Assembly: GCA_036262835.1 (NCBI GenBank)
Contig: DATAID010000070.1
Span: 15,379-79,378 of the forward strand
Reading direction: 5' to 3'
Source of the DNA: RBG-16-66-20 sp036262835
Lineage (GTDB): Bacteria; Pseudomonadota; Gammaproteobacteria; Burkholderiales; SG8-39
Length of the DNA: 64,000 nt
Shown here one piece after another: positions 13,374 to 22,592 of this stretch. Each line of letters starts with the position of its first letter. The stretch's first letter is position 1. A program made the position numbers and the translations under genes. The notes under the pieces are model-generated. The model saw only the letters and a list, made by a program, of their open reading frames with translations, made no database searches and had not been told where the DNA came from.

Positions 13374-14258
13374 TCAGCCCAGCTCGTCGATCGAGCGCGG
13401 CCAGCTCTTCTTGAGCAGCCGCGAAAGCGCCCGGTCGGCGAGCAGGCGCCCGCCCGTCTGGCATTTGGCACAGTAATTGGTCTCGTTCTCCGCGTACACG
13501 ATGCGCTGCACCGGCGCCCCGCAGTCGGGGCAGGGCTTGCCGTAGCGGCCGTGCACCGCCATCCCTTCGCGGAACGCCGTCACCTTTTCCGGAAACCGGC
13601 CGCCTGATTCCTCCTTCAGCCTCTCACTCCAGGACCTGAGCGTATGGACCGTCGCATCGAACAATCCCCGGATCTCCGCCTCATCGAGGGCGCCGGTCAG
13701 CGCGACCGGCGAAAGCCGCGCGCGGTGCAGGATCTCGTCGGAGTAGGCGTTGCCGATGCCGGCGAAAAGCCGCGGGTCCGTCAGCGCGCGCTTCAGGGTG
13801 TGATTCTCTTTCCGGATGCGGGCGGCGAATTCCGCGTAATTGCCGGCGAGAACTTCCAGTCCTCCTGGGTCCATGGCCTGCAGCGCAGGCTCCCCTTCGA
13901 CGACGTGCAGTGAAGCGCGGCGCCGGGTACCCGCTTCGGTGAAGGCCAGCGTTCCGTTCTCGAGCTCGAAGCTCGCGAGGGTGATCCGGCCTGGCGGCTT
14001 GTCCTTCGGCTCCAGCCAGCGCAGCCGTCCCGCGACCATGAGGTGCAGGACGAGGAAGAGCTTGCCTTCCAGCTCGATCACGATGCGCTTGCCCAGGCGC
14101 CGCAGCGCGGCGACGCGTCGTCCCTCGGCGGCGGAAAGCGGCGGCACCGCCGTGCGGAGCACGAACGGGTTGTGAAGTTTTGTGCGGAGCAGGCGTCTGC
14201 CCAAGACGCGCAACTCGAGATGCTCCATATAGACCAGCAGGTCAGGAAGTTCCGGCAC
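13374..14258 (-). CDS. mutM: Fpg/Nei-family DNA glycosylase
   Basis: A 294-residue bifunctional base-excision glycosylase/AP lyase. It begins GTG-CCG-GAA (M-P-E-L-P), giving the catalytic Pro1 and Glu2 after Met removal. A beta-hairpin Lys is present in 'RLGKRIVIEL', and a C-terminal zinc finger C-x2-C-x16-C-x2-C runs over about 246-269. The DNA-contacting Arg that usually precedes the last Thr of the finger (R-x-T) is replaced by Asn ('ENETNYC'). About 25 residues ('GGRLLADRALSRLLKKSWP') continue beyond the usual final Gln. This resembles a known Fpg-like subfamily, so lesion preference should not be assumed to be 8-oxoguanine. Confidence 0.88.
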   Translation of the reverse strand: MPELPDLLVYMEHLELRVLGRRLLRTKLHNPFVLRTAVPPLSAAEGRRVAALRRLGKRIVIELEGKLFLVLHLMVAGRLRWLEPKDKPPGRITLASFELENGTLAFTEAGTRRRASLHVVEGEPALQAMDPGGLEVLAGNYAEFAARIRKENHTLKRALTDPRLFAGIGNAYSDEILHRARLSPVALTGALDEAEIRGLFDATVHTLRSWSERLKEESGGRFPEKVTAFREGMAVHGRYGKPCPDCGAPVQRIVYAENETNYCAKCQTGGRLLADRALSRLLKKSWPRSIDELG

Positions 14259-14338
14259 GGCTCTAGCTTGGATGGACCGATAAGCGCTTTTTCGATGTCA
14301 TTGCACTGTAAGCGACGCAGAATACTCTGGCAGGCACC

Positions 14339-14470
14339 ATGAGACTGATCCGCATCCTTTTCGGCTTCCGGCGCGTCCCGTTCCGCCGCGGCCGCTATTC
14401 CGAGGAAGTGCTGTTCGCGAGCTGGGTCGATCTGCCGGCCGCGTTCCGGGAGATAATTCCCCGGCGATGA
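14339..14470 (+). CDS. 43-residue small ORF coupled to the M20 peptidase
   Basis: A 43-codon ORF starting at ATG 14339, encoding a basic N-terminal half ('RILFGFRRVPFRRGRY') and an acidic-aromatic second half. Its TGA overlaps the ATG of the downstream peptidase (ATGA, 14467-14470), the classic arrangement of translational coupling. It lies in the otherwise empty 208-nt gap after the divergent glycosylase gene. I recognise no family and no Shine-Dalgarno is obvious ('CAGGCACC' upstream). It could be a regulatory leader peptide or an unannotated small protein; the overlap is the main support. Confidence 0.4.
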   Translation: MRLIRILFGFRRVPFRRGRYSEEVLFASWVDLPAAFREIIPRR

Positions 14471-15861
14471 GCCGGGAGCAGGCGATTTCCCACGCTGAGG
14501 CATACTTCGACGGAGGCGGATTTTTCGCCGACCTCGCGCGCCGCGTCGCGATTCCCACCGAGAGCCAGAACCCCGAGCGCAAGGCCGAGCTCGAGCGCTA
14601 CCTGGCGGGCGAGATCGGCCCCAGCTTTGAGCGCCTCGGCTTCAAGTTCAAGGTTTACCCCAATCCGAAGCCGCCGTACGGGCCGTTCCTGGTCGCCGAG
14701 CGCATCGAGGATCCTTCGCTCGTCACGGTCTTCACCTACGGGCACGGCGACGTCATCCGCGGCCAGGACGCAAGCTGGCGCGCCGGGCTCAATCCCTGGA
14801 AGCTCACGCGCGAGGGCGACCGTCTCTACGGCCGCGGCACCGCCGACAACAAGGGGCAGCACTCGATCAACCTCGGCGCGATCGCCGCGGCGCTCGCGAC
14901 GCGCGGCCGGCTCGGCTTCAACGTGAAGGTGCTGTACGAGACGGGCGAGGAAACCGGCTCGCCCGGCCTGCGGGAATTTTGTGCCGAGAATAAAAGCCTT
15001 CTGAAGGCGGATGTCCTGATCGCCTCCGATGGCCCGCGGCTCTCGCCCAAGCGTCCGACGATCTTCCTCGGCACGCGCGGCGCATTCAACATGGACCTCG
15101 TCGTCGACTTGCGCGCGGGCGGGCACCACTCGGGCAACTGGGGCGGGCTGATCGCGAATCCCGGCATCATCCTCGCGCAGGCGCTGGCCACGATCACGGG
15201 CCCCAAGGGCGACATTCGGGTGCCCGAGTGGCGGCCCAACACGCTCACGGCGTCGGTGCGCGAAGCGCTCGCCGGCCTCGAAATCGACGGCGGGGTCGGC
15301 GCGCCCGAGATCGATCCCGACTGGGGCGAGCCGGGCCTCACGCCCGCAGAGCGCGTCTTCGGCTGGTCGAGCTTCGAGGTGCTCGCCTTCACCTGCGGCA
15401 ATCCGGACAAGCCCGTGAACGCAATCCCGCCGCGCGCGAGCTGCCACTGCCAGCTGCGCTACGTCGTCGGCATCGACCCGGCGGAAATCATTCCCGCGCT
15501 CCAGCGCCACCTCGACCAGGCCGGTTTTCCGATGGTCAAGGTGACGCCCGCGCGCGACGGCTTTTTTGCGGCGACACGCCTCGAGCCGGCGCATCCCTGG
15601 GTGAAGTGGACCAAGGCGTCGCTGGAGAAAACCAGCCAGCAGCCCACCGCGGTGCTCCCCAACCTGGGCGGTTCGCTGCCGAACGACGTGTTCTCCGACG
15701 TCCTCGGCCTGCCGACCGTCTGGATTCCGCACTCGTACGCGTCGTGCTCGCAGCACGCACCCGATGAGCATCTGCTTGCCCCCGTCGCGCGCGATGCGCT
15801 CCGGCTCATGGCCGGGGTGATGTGGGATCTGGGAGAGCTGAAAGGCCCGCCGGGTAGCTGA
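14467..15861 (+). CDS. M20-family metallopeptidase/amidohydrolase
   Basis: A 464-residue cytosolic M20 zinc hydrolase. Metal-site landmarks are 'FTYGHGDVI' (His, about 91-99) and 'LYGRGTADNKGQ' (bridging Asp, about 119-130). Glu-Glu in 'YETGEETGSPG' (about 158-168) supplies the catalytic base and a ligand, and a late 'SCSQHAPDEH' provides the last His. A dimerisation domain is inserted at about 205-340 ('AGGHHSGNWGG'). The family cleaves dipeptides, N-acyl or carbamoyl amino acids. The length and 'ADNKGQ' pattern resemble carnosinase/CNDP-like dipeptidases, but the substrate is unknown. Its start overlaps the stop of a 43-codon ORF. Confidence 0.9.
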   Translation: MSREQAISHAEAYFDGGGFFADLARRVAIPTESQNPERKAELERYLAGEIGPSFERLGFKFKVYPNPKPPYGPFLVAERIEDPSLVTVFTYGHGDVIRGQDASWRAGLNPWKLTREGDRLYGRGTADNKGQHSINLGAIAAALATRGRLGFNVKVLYETGEETGSPGLREFCAENKSLLKADVLIASDGPRLSPKRPTIFLGTRGAFNMDLVVDLRAGGHHSGNWGGLIANPGIILAQALATITGPKGDIRVPEWRPNTLTASVREALAGLEIDGGVGAPEIDPDWGEPGLTPAERVFGWSSFEVLAFTCGNPDKPVNAIPPRASCHCQLRYVVGIDPAEIIPALQRHLDQAGFPMVKVTPARDGFFAATRLEPAHPWVKWTKASLEKTSQQPTAVLPNLGGSLPNDVFSDVLGLPTVWIPHSYASCSQHAPDEHLLAPVARDALRLMAGVMWDLGELKGPPGS

Positions 15862-15865
15862 CCTG

Positions 15866-16222
15866 CTAGCCGCTGTAGGTGCAGCTCTGGCCGATTGAGT
15901 CGCGCCGCACCGTGACGCGGGCGAGGCCGGGCAGCTTCGGCGCGAGTTCTTTCCAGATCCACACCGAAAGATTTTCCAGGCTCGGCTGCTCGAGGCCCTT
16001 CACGTCGTTCAGCATCCGGTGATCGAGCGCGGCGCGGACCTGGCCGCAGGCTTTCTCGATGTCGCCGAAGTCCACGATGAAGCCCGACTTCGCATCGGGC
16101 GTGCCGCTGACGGCGACCTCGACCTGGAACGAGTGCCCGTGCACGCCGTGGTAGGGATGCCCGGCCGGAAAGCTGCCGAAGCGGTGCGCGGCGTCGAACG
16201 CGAAGCGGTAGGAAAGCTCCAT
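15866..16222 (-). CDS. queD: 6-carboxytetrahydropterin synthase QueD
   Basis: A 118-residue PTPS-family enzyme that converts 7,8-dihydroneopterin triphosphate to 6-carboxytetrahydropterin in queuosine/7-deazaguanine biosynthesis. Zinc ligands are visible as His in 'FDAAHRF' (about 13) and in 'YHGVHGHSFQ' (about 27-31). The substrate-binding 'LDHRMLND' and a terminal Glu/Ser region are present. There is no room for the usual N-terminal Cys motif because the protein starts directly with 'MELSYRF', the normal short QueD start. The gene begins 2 nt after the queE stop, so the pair is a tight operon. Confidence 0.92.
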   Translation of the reverse strand: MELSYRFAFDAAHRFGSFPAGHPYHGVHGHSFQVEVAVSGTPDAKSGFIVDFGDIEKACGQVRAALDHRMLNDVKGLEQPSLENLSVWIWKELAPKLPGLARVTVRRDSIGQSCTYSG

Positions 16223-16224
16223 GG

Positions 16225-16857
16225 CTAGCGGATGCCGATCAGCTTGTGCGTCTGCAGGGAGAGGCGCCAGCGCGGATGGGCAAGGCAGTATTCGATCGCG
16301 AGCTGCGTGTTGCGCGCGCGCGCCGGGCCGTCCATGGGCTGCAGGAAGAAGTGCTTGAAGGGCAGGTCCTCGAATCTCGGCGGCTCGGCGCCTTCCTGCG
16401 GATAGACGAGCTTGATCTCGTCGCCGCGCTCGAGGACGAGCGGCGCGCCTGCCTTGGGGCTCACGCAGATCCAGTCGATGCCCGAGGGCGGGGATTGCGT
16501 CCCGTTCGTCTCGATCGCCACGCGGAACCCCGCGGCGTGCAGCGCGTCCACAAGCGGCGAATCGAGCTGGAGGAGCGGCTCTCCGCCGGTGCAGACGACG
16601 AGGGGAGGGGTGGGTGTTCCGTTTGGCAGCGCTTCTCTTATCGCCGCGACCAGCAACTCTGGAGTCGAAAAGCGTCCGCCCCCGGTGCCGTCGGTACCGA
16701 CGAACTCGGTGTCGCAGAACTTGCACACGGCGTCCGCACGGTCTTCCTCGCGCCCGCTCCACAGGTTGCAGCCCGCGAAGCGGCAAAAGACGGCGGGCGT
16801 GCCGGCGTTCGCGCCTTCGCCCTGCAGCGTGTAGAAGATTTCCTTTACCGAGTACAT
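16225..16857 (-). CDS. queE: 7-carboxy-7-deazaguanine synthase QueE
   Basis: A 210-residue radical SAM enzyme that turns 6-carboxytetrahydropterin into 7-carboxy-7-deazaguanine. The 4Fe-4S cluster uses the QueE-specific C-x14-C-x2-C spacing (first Cys in 'AGCNLW' near 31, pair in 'VCKFCDTEF' near 46-49) rather than the generic C-x3-C-x2-C. 'YTLQGEGANAGTP' at the N-terminus and 'VVCTGGEPLLQ' near 94-104 bind substrate and SAM. The ATG at 16857 has GATAAT exactly 6 nt upstream and no Shine-Dalgarno, suggesting a leaderless mRNA. queD follows after 2 nt. queC and queF are not in the window. Confidence 0.93.
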   Translation of the reverse strand: MYSVKEIFYTLQGEGANAGTPAVFCRFAGCNLWSGREEDRADAVCKFCDTEFVGTDGTGGGRFSTPELLVAAIREALPNGTPTPPLVVCTGGEPLLQLDSPLVDALHAAGFRVAIETNGTQSPPSGIDWICVSPKAGAPLVLERGDEIKLVYPQEGAEPPRFEDLPFKHFFLQPMDGPARARNTQLAIEYCLAHPRWRLSLQTHKLIGIR

Positions 16858-16863
16858 GCGCGA

Positions 16864-16869
16864 ATTATC
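16864..16869 (-). promoter_or_regulatory. queE: -10 element of queE-queD
   Basis: GATAAT on the minus strand, separated by 6 nt (TCGCGC) from the queE ATG, so +1 would be the A of the start codon. One mismatch to TATAAT. No -35 was identified with confidence. Confidence 0.45.
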
Positions 16870-16883
16870 CCGCAGAGTCCCCT

Positions 16884-16889
16884 TACAAT
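16884..16889 (+). promoter_or_regulatory. ettA: Candidate -10 element of ettA
   Basis: TACAAT on the plus strand about 70 nt before the ettA ATG, followed by a GC-rich leader. The hexamer is close to consensus, but no good -35 is seen 17 nt upstream. Confidence 0.3.
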
Positions 16890-16959
16890 AGCGGCCCTTT
16901 AACTCGGGTCCGCCGCGCCAGGTTCCGCGCGGCACGGCCGTCTCAGGAAAACTGATTCG

Positions 16960-18621
<1,662 letters not shown>

Positions 18622-18623
18622 GC

Positions 18624-19478
18624 GTGCAGCAGGCGATCCTCGTCGCCGTGCTCGCGACCATGGTCTACACCGTGTCGCTCGAGCTGCGGATCGAGGATTT
18701 CCGCTATGTGGCGCGCCATCCGGTGGCGGTCGGCATCGGCTTGCTCGCGCAGTTCGTGCTGCTGCCCGCGGCGACGCTCGGCCTGACGCTCGTGCTCGAC
18801 CTGCCGGCGCCGACCGAGGCGGCGATGATGCTCGTGGCCGCCTGCCCGGGCGGCGCGCTCTCCAACGTGATCACCGCGTTCGGGCGCGGCAACCTTGCGC
18901 TCTCGCTCTCGATCTCGGCGGTCTCGAGCATCGCTGCGCTCATACTGACGCCGCTCAACTTTACGCTGATGATCACGGCCAACCCGGAGACGGCGGCCTG
19001 GGCGCGCTCCATCGCGGTGAATCCCCTCGACCTTGTCTTGAGTCTTTTTCTTTTATTGGCCCTTCCCATCACGGCAGCGATGCTCACCACCCGGCATCAG
19101 CCCGCCCTGGCAGCGAAGATCCGCAAGCCGCTGGCGAGGTTCGCCGGCGTGGCGCTGGCTGCGTTCATCGTGCTCGCGGTAGCGGCGCAATGGAAGGTGT
19201 TCGTGATCGAGCTCGGCCGCACGCTGCCGATCGTCATCCTGCACAACGGCCTGGGACTTCTGCTCGGCTACCTCGGCTCTCTCGCCGCGCGCCTGCCGGT
19301 CGCCGACCGGCGCGCGGTGGTCATCGAAGGCGGAATGCAGAATTCGGGGCTCGCGCTCGGCATTATTGCCGCCCAGTTCGGCTCGAGCCTCCCCATGGTC
19401 GCGGTCGCCGGCCTCTGGGGCATCTGGCACATCGTGTCGGGCGGGACGCTCGCGCTCCTCTGGCGGCGCCGGAAATGA
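18624..19478 (+). CDS. Bile acid:sodium symporter (BASS) family transporter
   Basis: A 284-residue inner-membrane protein with about 8-10 hydrophobic helices. It contains the family's crossover region 'LVAACPGGALSNVITAFGRGN' split over about 71-91, where Na+ is bound, and 'EGGMQNSGLALGI' near 237-249. Members import organic anions such as pantoate, 2-keto acids or sulfonates with Na+. The start is the GTG at 18624, 2 nt after the ettA stop; the longer open frame only re-reads ettA DNA. The substrate is not deducible. A hairpin at 19482-19505 follows the stop. Confidence 0.85.
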   Translation: MQQAILVAVLATMVYTVSLELRIEDFRYVARHPVAVGIGLLAQFVLLPAATLGLTLVLDLPAPTEAAMMLVAACPGGALSNVITAFGRGNLALSLSISAVSSIAALILTPLNFTLMITANPETAAWARSIAVNPLDLVLSLFLLLALPITAAMLTTRHQPALAAKIRKPLARFAGVALAAFIVLAVAAQWKVFVIELGRTLPIVILHNGLGLLLGYLGSLAARLPVADRRAVVIEGGMQNSGLALGIIAAQFGSSLPMVAVAGLWGIWHIVSGGTLALLWRRRK

Positions 19479-19481
19479 AAA

Positions 19482-19505
19482 CGGCGCGAGCTGGGACTCG
19501 CGCCG
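19482..19505. terminator. Hairpin terminator, T-run on the minus strand
   Basis: A perfect 9-bp stem CGGCGCGAG/CTCGCGCCG with loop CTGGGA. On the minus strand the stem is followed by TTTTCATTT, an intrinsic-terminator pattern for the small gene at 19527-19640. It also lies just after the BASS stop on the plus strand and may act in both directions. Confidence 0.6.
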
Positions 19506-19526
19506 CCTCGAGACTTCGGGAGTGAA

Positions 19527-19640
19527 CTACTCGCCCTGCTTCTCTTCGCCTTGCTGGGCCTGCTTTTGCTGTTCCTGGCCCTGATCCGGCTTCTGCTGCT
19601 CGTTCTGCTGCTGCTCGTTGCCCTGCTTCTCGTCGCTCAT
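19527..19640 (-). CDS. 37-residue Gln/Glu-rich hydrophilic microprotein
   Basis: A 37-codon ORF made almost only of Q, E, K, G, D, N and P ('MSDEKQGNEQQQNEQQKPDQ' onward), with no hydrophobic residue beyond Met and Ala, so it is predicted to be fully disordered. GGAG lies 6 nt before this ATG; an ATG two codons earlier (19646) would leave no spacing. It is a stand-alone transcription unit: no neighbour overlaps it, and an intrinsic-type terminator (19482-19505) sits just downstream. The function is unknown. Very hydrophilic Gln-rich microproteins occur as desiccation or stress proteins, but nothing here proves that. Confidence 0.55.
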   Translation of the reverse strand: MSDEKQGNEQQQNEQQKPDQGQEQQKQAQQGEEKQGE

Positions 19641-19743
19641 CTTCATCTCCTGTGATCGGCCGCGAACGCGACCGGCAGGCAGGATAAGGAAGTTGCGAGC
19701 AAAAATATGTCGCGCGATCCGGCGACTTGGCGTAGCGGTCTCG

Positions 19744-20844
19744 CTACGAGCGACCGAGGAGCGGCAGCGCGCTGAACACGTGCGGCTCGGTCACCGGCGG
19801 CGCGGCGGTCACGTGATGCGGCGTGAGCTCGGCAAGCGAGGCAATGCCGAGCAGGCCGAGGCAGGTGCGGACTTCCTCTTCGAGGATCTCGAGCGCGCGC
19901 ACGAGCCCGGCGCTGCCGGCGGCGCCGAGGCCGAAGCCCGTGAAGCGGCCGAGACCCACGGTCTTCGCGCCGAGCGCGATCGCCTTCACGATGTCGGTGC
20001 CGCGCATGAACCCGCCATCGACCCAGACTTCGGCGCGGGTGCCGACCCGGGCGACCACTTCGGGCATAACCGCGGCGCTGCCAAGACCATGGTCGAGCTG
20101 CCGCCCGCCGTGGTTCGACACGTACACCACCTCGACGCCGTGCTCCACGGCCAGCTCGGCGTCCTCCGCCGTCGCGATGCCCTTGATGATCAGGGGAAAT
20201 TTCGGGAATTTGCGCTTGTAGCGCTCGACCTGCTGCCACGAAAGGCCGGCCTGGAAGACACGGCCAGCGTCGGTCGCCGTGGCCCGCCAGGGCTTCACGT
20301 ACCGGCTCGCGAGATCGCGCTCGCGCCGGCTGTACATCGCGACATCCACGGTCAGGCAGAAGGCGAGATAGCCATGGTCGATGGCCCGCTGCACGTAATC
20401 GTCCACCCAGGCGTCGTCGCCCCGGACGTAGAGCTGGAAGACGCGGAGGTTGTCCGCAGCGGCGGCGGTGCCCTCCAGCCCCGGCTTGCAGACCGAGGAG
20501 AGCATCTGCGGCACGCCGAACTCGCCCGAGGCGCGCGCGGCGGCCGCGGCGCCCTCGGCGACGATGGACTCGAGCCCGCCGATGGGGGCGAGCAGGACGG
20601 GCAGCCGGGTTTTTCTGCCGAGGAACGACCCGGAGGGATCGACGTGGCGGACATCGCGAAGGATGCGCGGCCGGAACGCGAGCGAATCGAGCGCCTGTCG
20701 GTTGCGCCGGACGGTCGTCTCCGTCTCGGCACCGCCGACGAGGTAACCCCACGGGCCCGGCGCGAGATTGCGGCGCGCGGCCTCGACGATCTCGTGCAGG
20801 GTGAGAAACTCCTCCTGCAAATTGCCGGTGGACGGGGCGTTCAC
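19744..20844 (-). CDS. FMN-dependent alpha-hydroxy-acid oxidase/dehydrogenase
   Basis: About 366 residues forming a TIM-barrel flavoenzyme of the lactate/glycolate oxidase family. It oxidises 2-hydroxy acids to 2-keto acids. Landmarks are 'GPWGYLVGGAETE' near the N-terminus, 'PVLLAPIGG' (FMN binding), 'VYVSNHGGRQLD' with the catalytic His and substrate Arg, and 'VWVDGGFMRGTDIVKA' with 'ALGAKTVGLGR' for FMN phosphate. The N-terminal domain is soluble, unlike membrane-bound LldD. I prefer the GTG at 20844 because a TAGCCT -10-like element lies 7 nt before it; a TTG start at 20865 adds seven residues. It is divergent from the FAH gene, which with the PEP-mutase-type gene suggests organic acid catabolism. 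Confidence 0.87.
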   Translation of the reverse strand: MNAPSTGNLQEEFLTLHEIVEAARRNLAPGPWGYLVGGAETETTVRRNRQALDSLAFRPRILRDVRHVDPSGSFLGRKTRLPVLLAPIGGLESIVAEGAAAAARASGEFGVPQMLSSVCKPGLEGTAAAADNLRVFQLYVRGDDAWVDDYVQRAIDHGYLAFCLTVDVAMYSRRERDLASRYVKPWRATATDAGRVFQAGLSWQQVERYKRKFPKFPLIIKGIATAEDAELAVEHGVEVVYVSNHGGRQLDHGLGSAAVMPEVVARVGTRAEVWVDGGFMRGTDIVKAIALGAKTVGLGRFTGFGLGAAGSAGLVRALEILEEEVRTCLGLLGIASLAELTPHHVTAAPPVTEPHVFSALPLLGRS

Positions 20845-20906
20845 GGCGCGTAGGCTAGCACTCAACGGTTAAACTCGACATCCATCGCAGCAAAAAGGGG
20901 AATGCA

Positions 20907-21761
20907 ATGCGGCTTTTGAGTTTTCGCTCCAAAAAAGGTGCTCCGGTGCGGGTGGGAGCGATGGTGGACGACAGGAATTTTGTCGTTTTGGGTCCTTCCG
21001 ACATGCTTTCCCTCATCGAAGGCGGAAGAAAGGCGATAAAAATACCCAAAAAGGGAAAACCGATCGCGCTTTCCTCGGTGCAGGTCCTGGCGCCCATTCC
21101 GCGACCGCGCAAGAACGTCTTTTGCGTCGGCTGGAACTACGTCGAGCACTTCCAGGAGGGCGCGAAGATGCGCGTCGGCCCGGTGCAGGAGCTGCCCGCG
21201 CACCCGACCTTCTTCAGCAAGGCGCCGACCGCGGTGAACGGTCCCTACGACAGGATCCCCCTCCATCCCGGCGTGACCGAGAAAGTGGACTGGGAGGTCG
21301 AGCTCGGCGTGATCATCGGCAGGGGCGGGAAGAACATCAAGGAGGCCGACGCCCTCAAGCATGTGTTCGGCTATACGGTCATCAACGACGTCTCGGCGCG
21401 CGACGTGCAGAGGAAGCACGGCCAGCAGTGGATGAAGGGCAAGAGCCTCGACGGCCACTGCCCGATGGGTCCGTGGATCGTGACCGCGGACGAAATCAAG
21501 GATTGGGCGACGCTCGACGTGATCTCGCGCGTGAACGGGGTGGTCAAGCAGAATTCGAATACGAAATACATGCACTTCAAGGTGCCGCGCATCATCGCCG
21601 AGCTCTCCGCGGGATTGACGCTCGAGCCCGGCGATATCATCTCGACCGGCACACCGGCCGGGGTGGGGCACGCGCGCACGCCACCCGAATTCCTCAAGGC
21701 GGGCGACCTGCTCGAGACCGAGGTCGGCTCAATCGGCGTGCTCAAGAACCGGATCGGCTAG
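20907..21761 (+). CDS. Fumarylacetoacetate hydrolase (FAH) family protein
   Basis: A 284-residue member of the FAH superfamily, which cleaves or decarboxylates C-C bonds of acylpyruvates and 2-keto-enoates using Mg2+. The metal site is visible: 'DWEVELGVIIG' (two Glu, about 118-128) and 'VINDVSARDVQ' (Asp, about 157-167). 'NVFCVGWNY' opens the catalytic domain after a 70-residue N-terminal region, and 'STGTPAGVGHAR' closes the active site. GGGGA lies 5 nt before the ATG. The next gene starts 9 nt after its stop, so they are probably co-transcribed. It could be an acylpyruvase or oxaloacetate decarboxylase; the substrate is not readable. Confidence 0.9.
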   Translation: MRLLSFRSKKGAPVRVGAMVDDRNFVVLGPSDMLSLIEGGRKAIKIPKKGKPIALSSVQVLAPIPRPRKNVFCVGWNYVEHFQEGAKMRVGPVQELPAHPTFFSKAPTAVNGPYDRIPLHPGVTEKVDWEVELGVIIGRGGKNIKEADALKHVFGYTVINDVSARDVQRKHGQQWMKGKSLDGHCPMGPWIVTADEIKDWATLDVISRVNGVVKQNSNTKYMHFKVPRIIAELSAGLTLEPGDIISTGTPAGVGHARTPPEFLKAGDLLETEVGSIGVLKNRIG

Positions 21762-21770
21762 GAGCGCCCC

Positions 21771-22592
21771 ATGCCCACCGCGACCGAGAAGCGCAAGGCC
21801 TTCGCCGAGCTGCACAAGTCGGGCTGCTTCGTTATCCCGAATCCCTGGAGCATTGGCACGGCCCGCTACCTCCAGGGGCTCGGATTCAAGGCGATCGCCA
21901 GCACGAGCGCGGGCTTCGCGCATTCGTGCGGGCGCCCGGACGGCGGCGTCGGCCGCGACGAGGTGCTCGCGCACTACAGGGAGCTCGCCGAGGCGACCGA
22001 CATCCCGCTCAATGCCGATTTCGAGAACGGCTTTGCCGACGATCCCGACGGCGTGGCGGCGAATGTCACCCGGTGCATCGAGACCGGCGTGGCGGGCCTC
22101 TCGATCGAGGACTCGCCACAGCACGCGAAATTCCCGCTCTACGAGTTCGACGTGGCGCTCGCGCGCGTCAAGGCGGCGCGTGCCGCGATCGACCGATCGG
22201 GCTCCGGCGTCGTCTTCACCGCGCGCACCGAGGGCTTCATCCGCGGCAAGCCCGACATCGACGAGACGATCCGGCGCCTGAAGGCCTTCGCCGACGCCGG
22301 CGCGGACTGCCTTTATTCGCCCGGCATCCGCACCCGCGAGCACATCGAGGCGACGGTGAAGGCGGTGGGCGGCAAGGCGATCAACTTCCTAAATCCCGTT
22401 GCGCTTGGCTTCACGGTCGACGATATCGCCAAGATGGGCGTGCGCCGCATCAGCGTCGGCGGCACCCTCTCGCGCGTCGCGATGCATGCCTTTATCCGGT
22501 CGGCGACGCAGATCGCAAAGGAAGGCAAGTTCGAGCTCTTCGACGGCGTCGTCAGCAACGCCGAGCTGAACAAGTTCTTTTCCGGGAGCTAG
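21771..22592 (+). CDS. Isocitrate lyase/PEP mutase superfamily enzyme
   Basis: A 273-residue TIM-barrel of the PEP mutase subgroup (PF13714). It starts with 'FVIPNPWSIGTARYLQGLG' and shows 'ASTSAGFA', 'IPLNADFENGF' (Mg2+ site region) and 'GLSIEDSP' in the expected order. The isocitrate/methylisocitrate lyase signature K-x-C-G-H is absent, so a lyase on isocitrate is unlikely. Oxaloacetate decarboxylase-, phosphonopyruvate- or dimethylmalate-type chemistry is more likely. It follows the FAH gene after 9 nt. Its stop overlaps the convergent LOG gene by 4 nt. Confidence 0.87.
   Translation: MPTATEKRKAFAELHKSGCFVIPNPWSIGTARYLQGLGFKAIASTSAGFAHSCGRPDGGVGRDEVLAHYRELAEATDIPLNADFENGFADDPDGVAANVTRCIETGVAGLSIEDSPQHAKFPLYEFDVALARVKAARAAIDRSGSGVVFTARTEGFIRGKPDIDETIRRLKAFADAGADCLYSPGIRTREHIEATVKAVGGKAINFLNPVALGFTVDDIAKMGVRRISVGGTLSRVAMHAFIRSATQIAKEGKFELFDGVVSNAELNKFFSGS

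Noticed and set aside
16858..16959. A preQ1 riboswitch before queE
   Set aside because: No preQ1 aptamer consensus was found, and the -10 element sits so close to the ATG that there is no leader to hold one.
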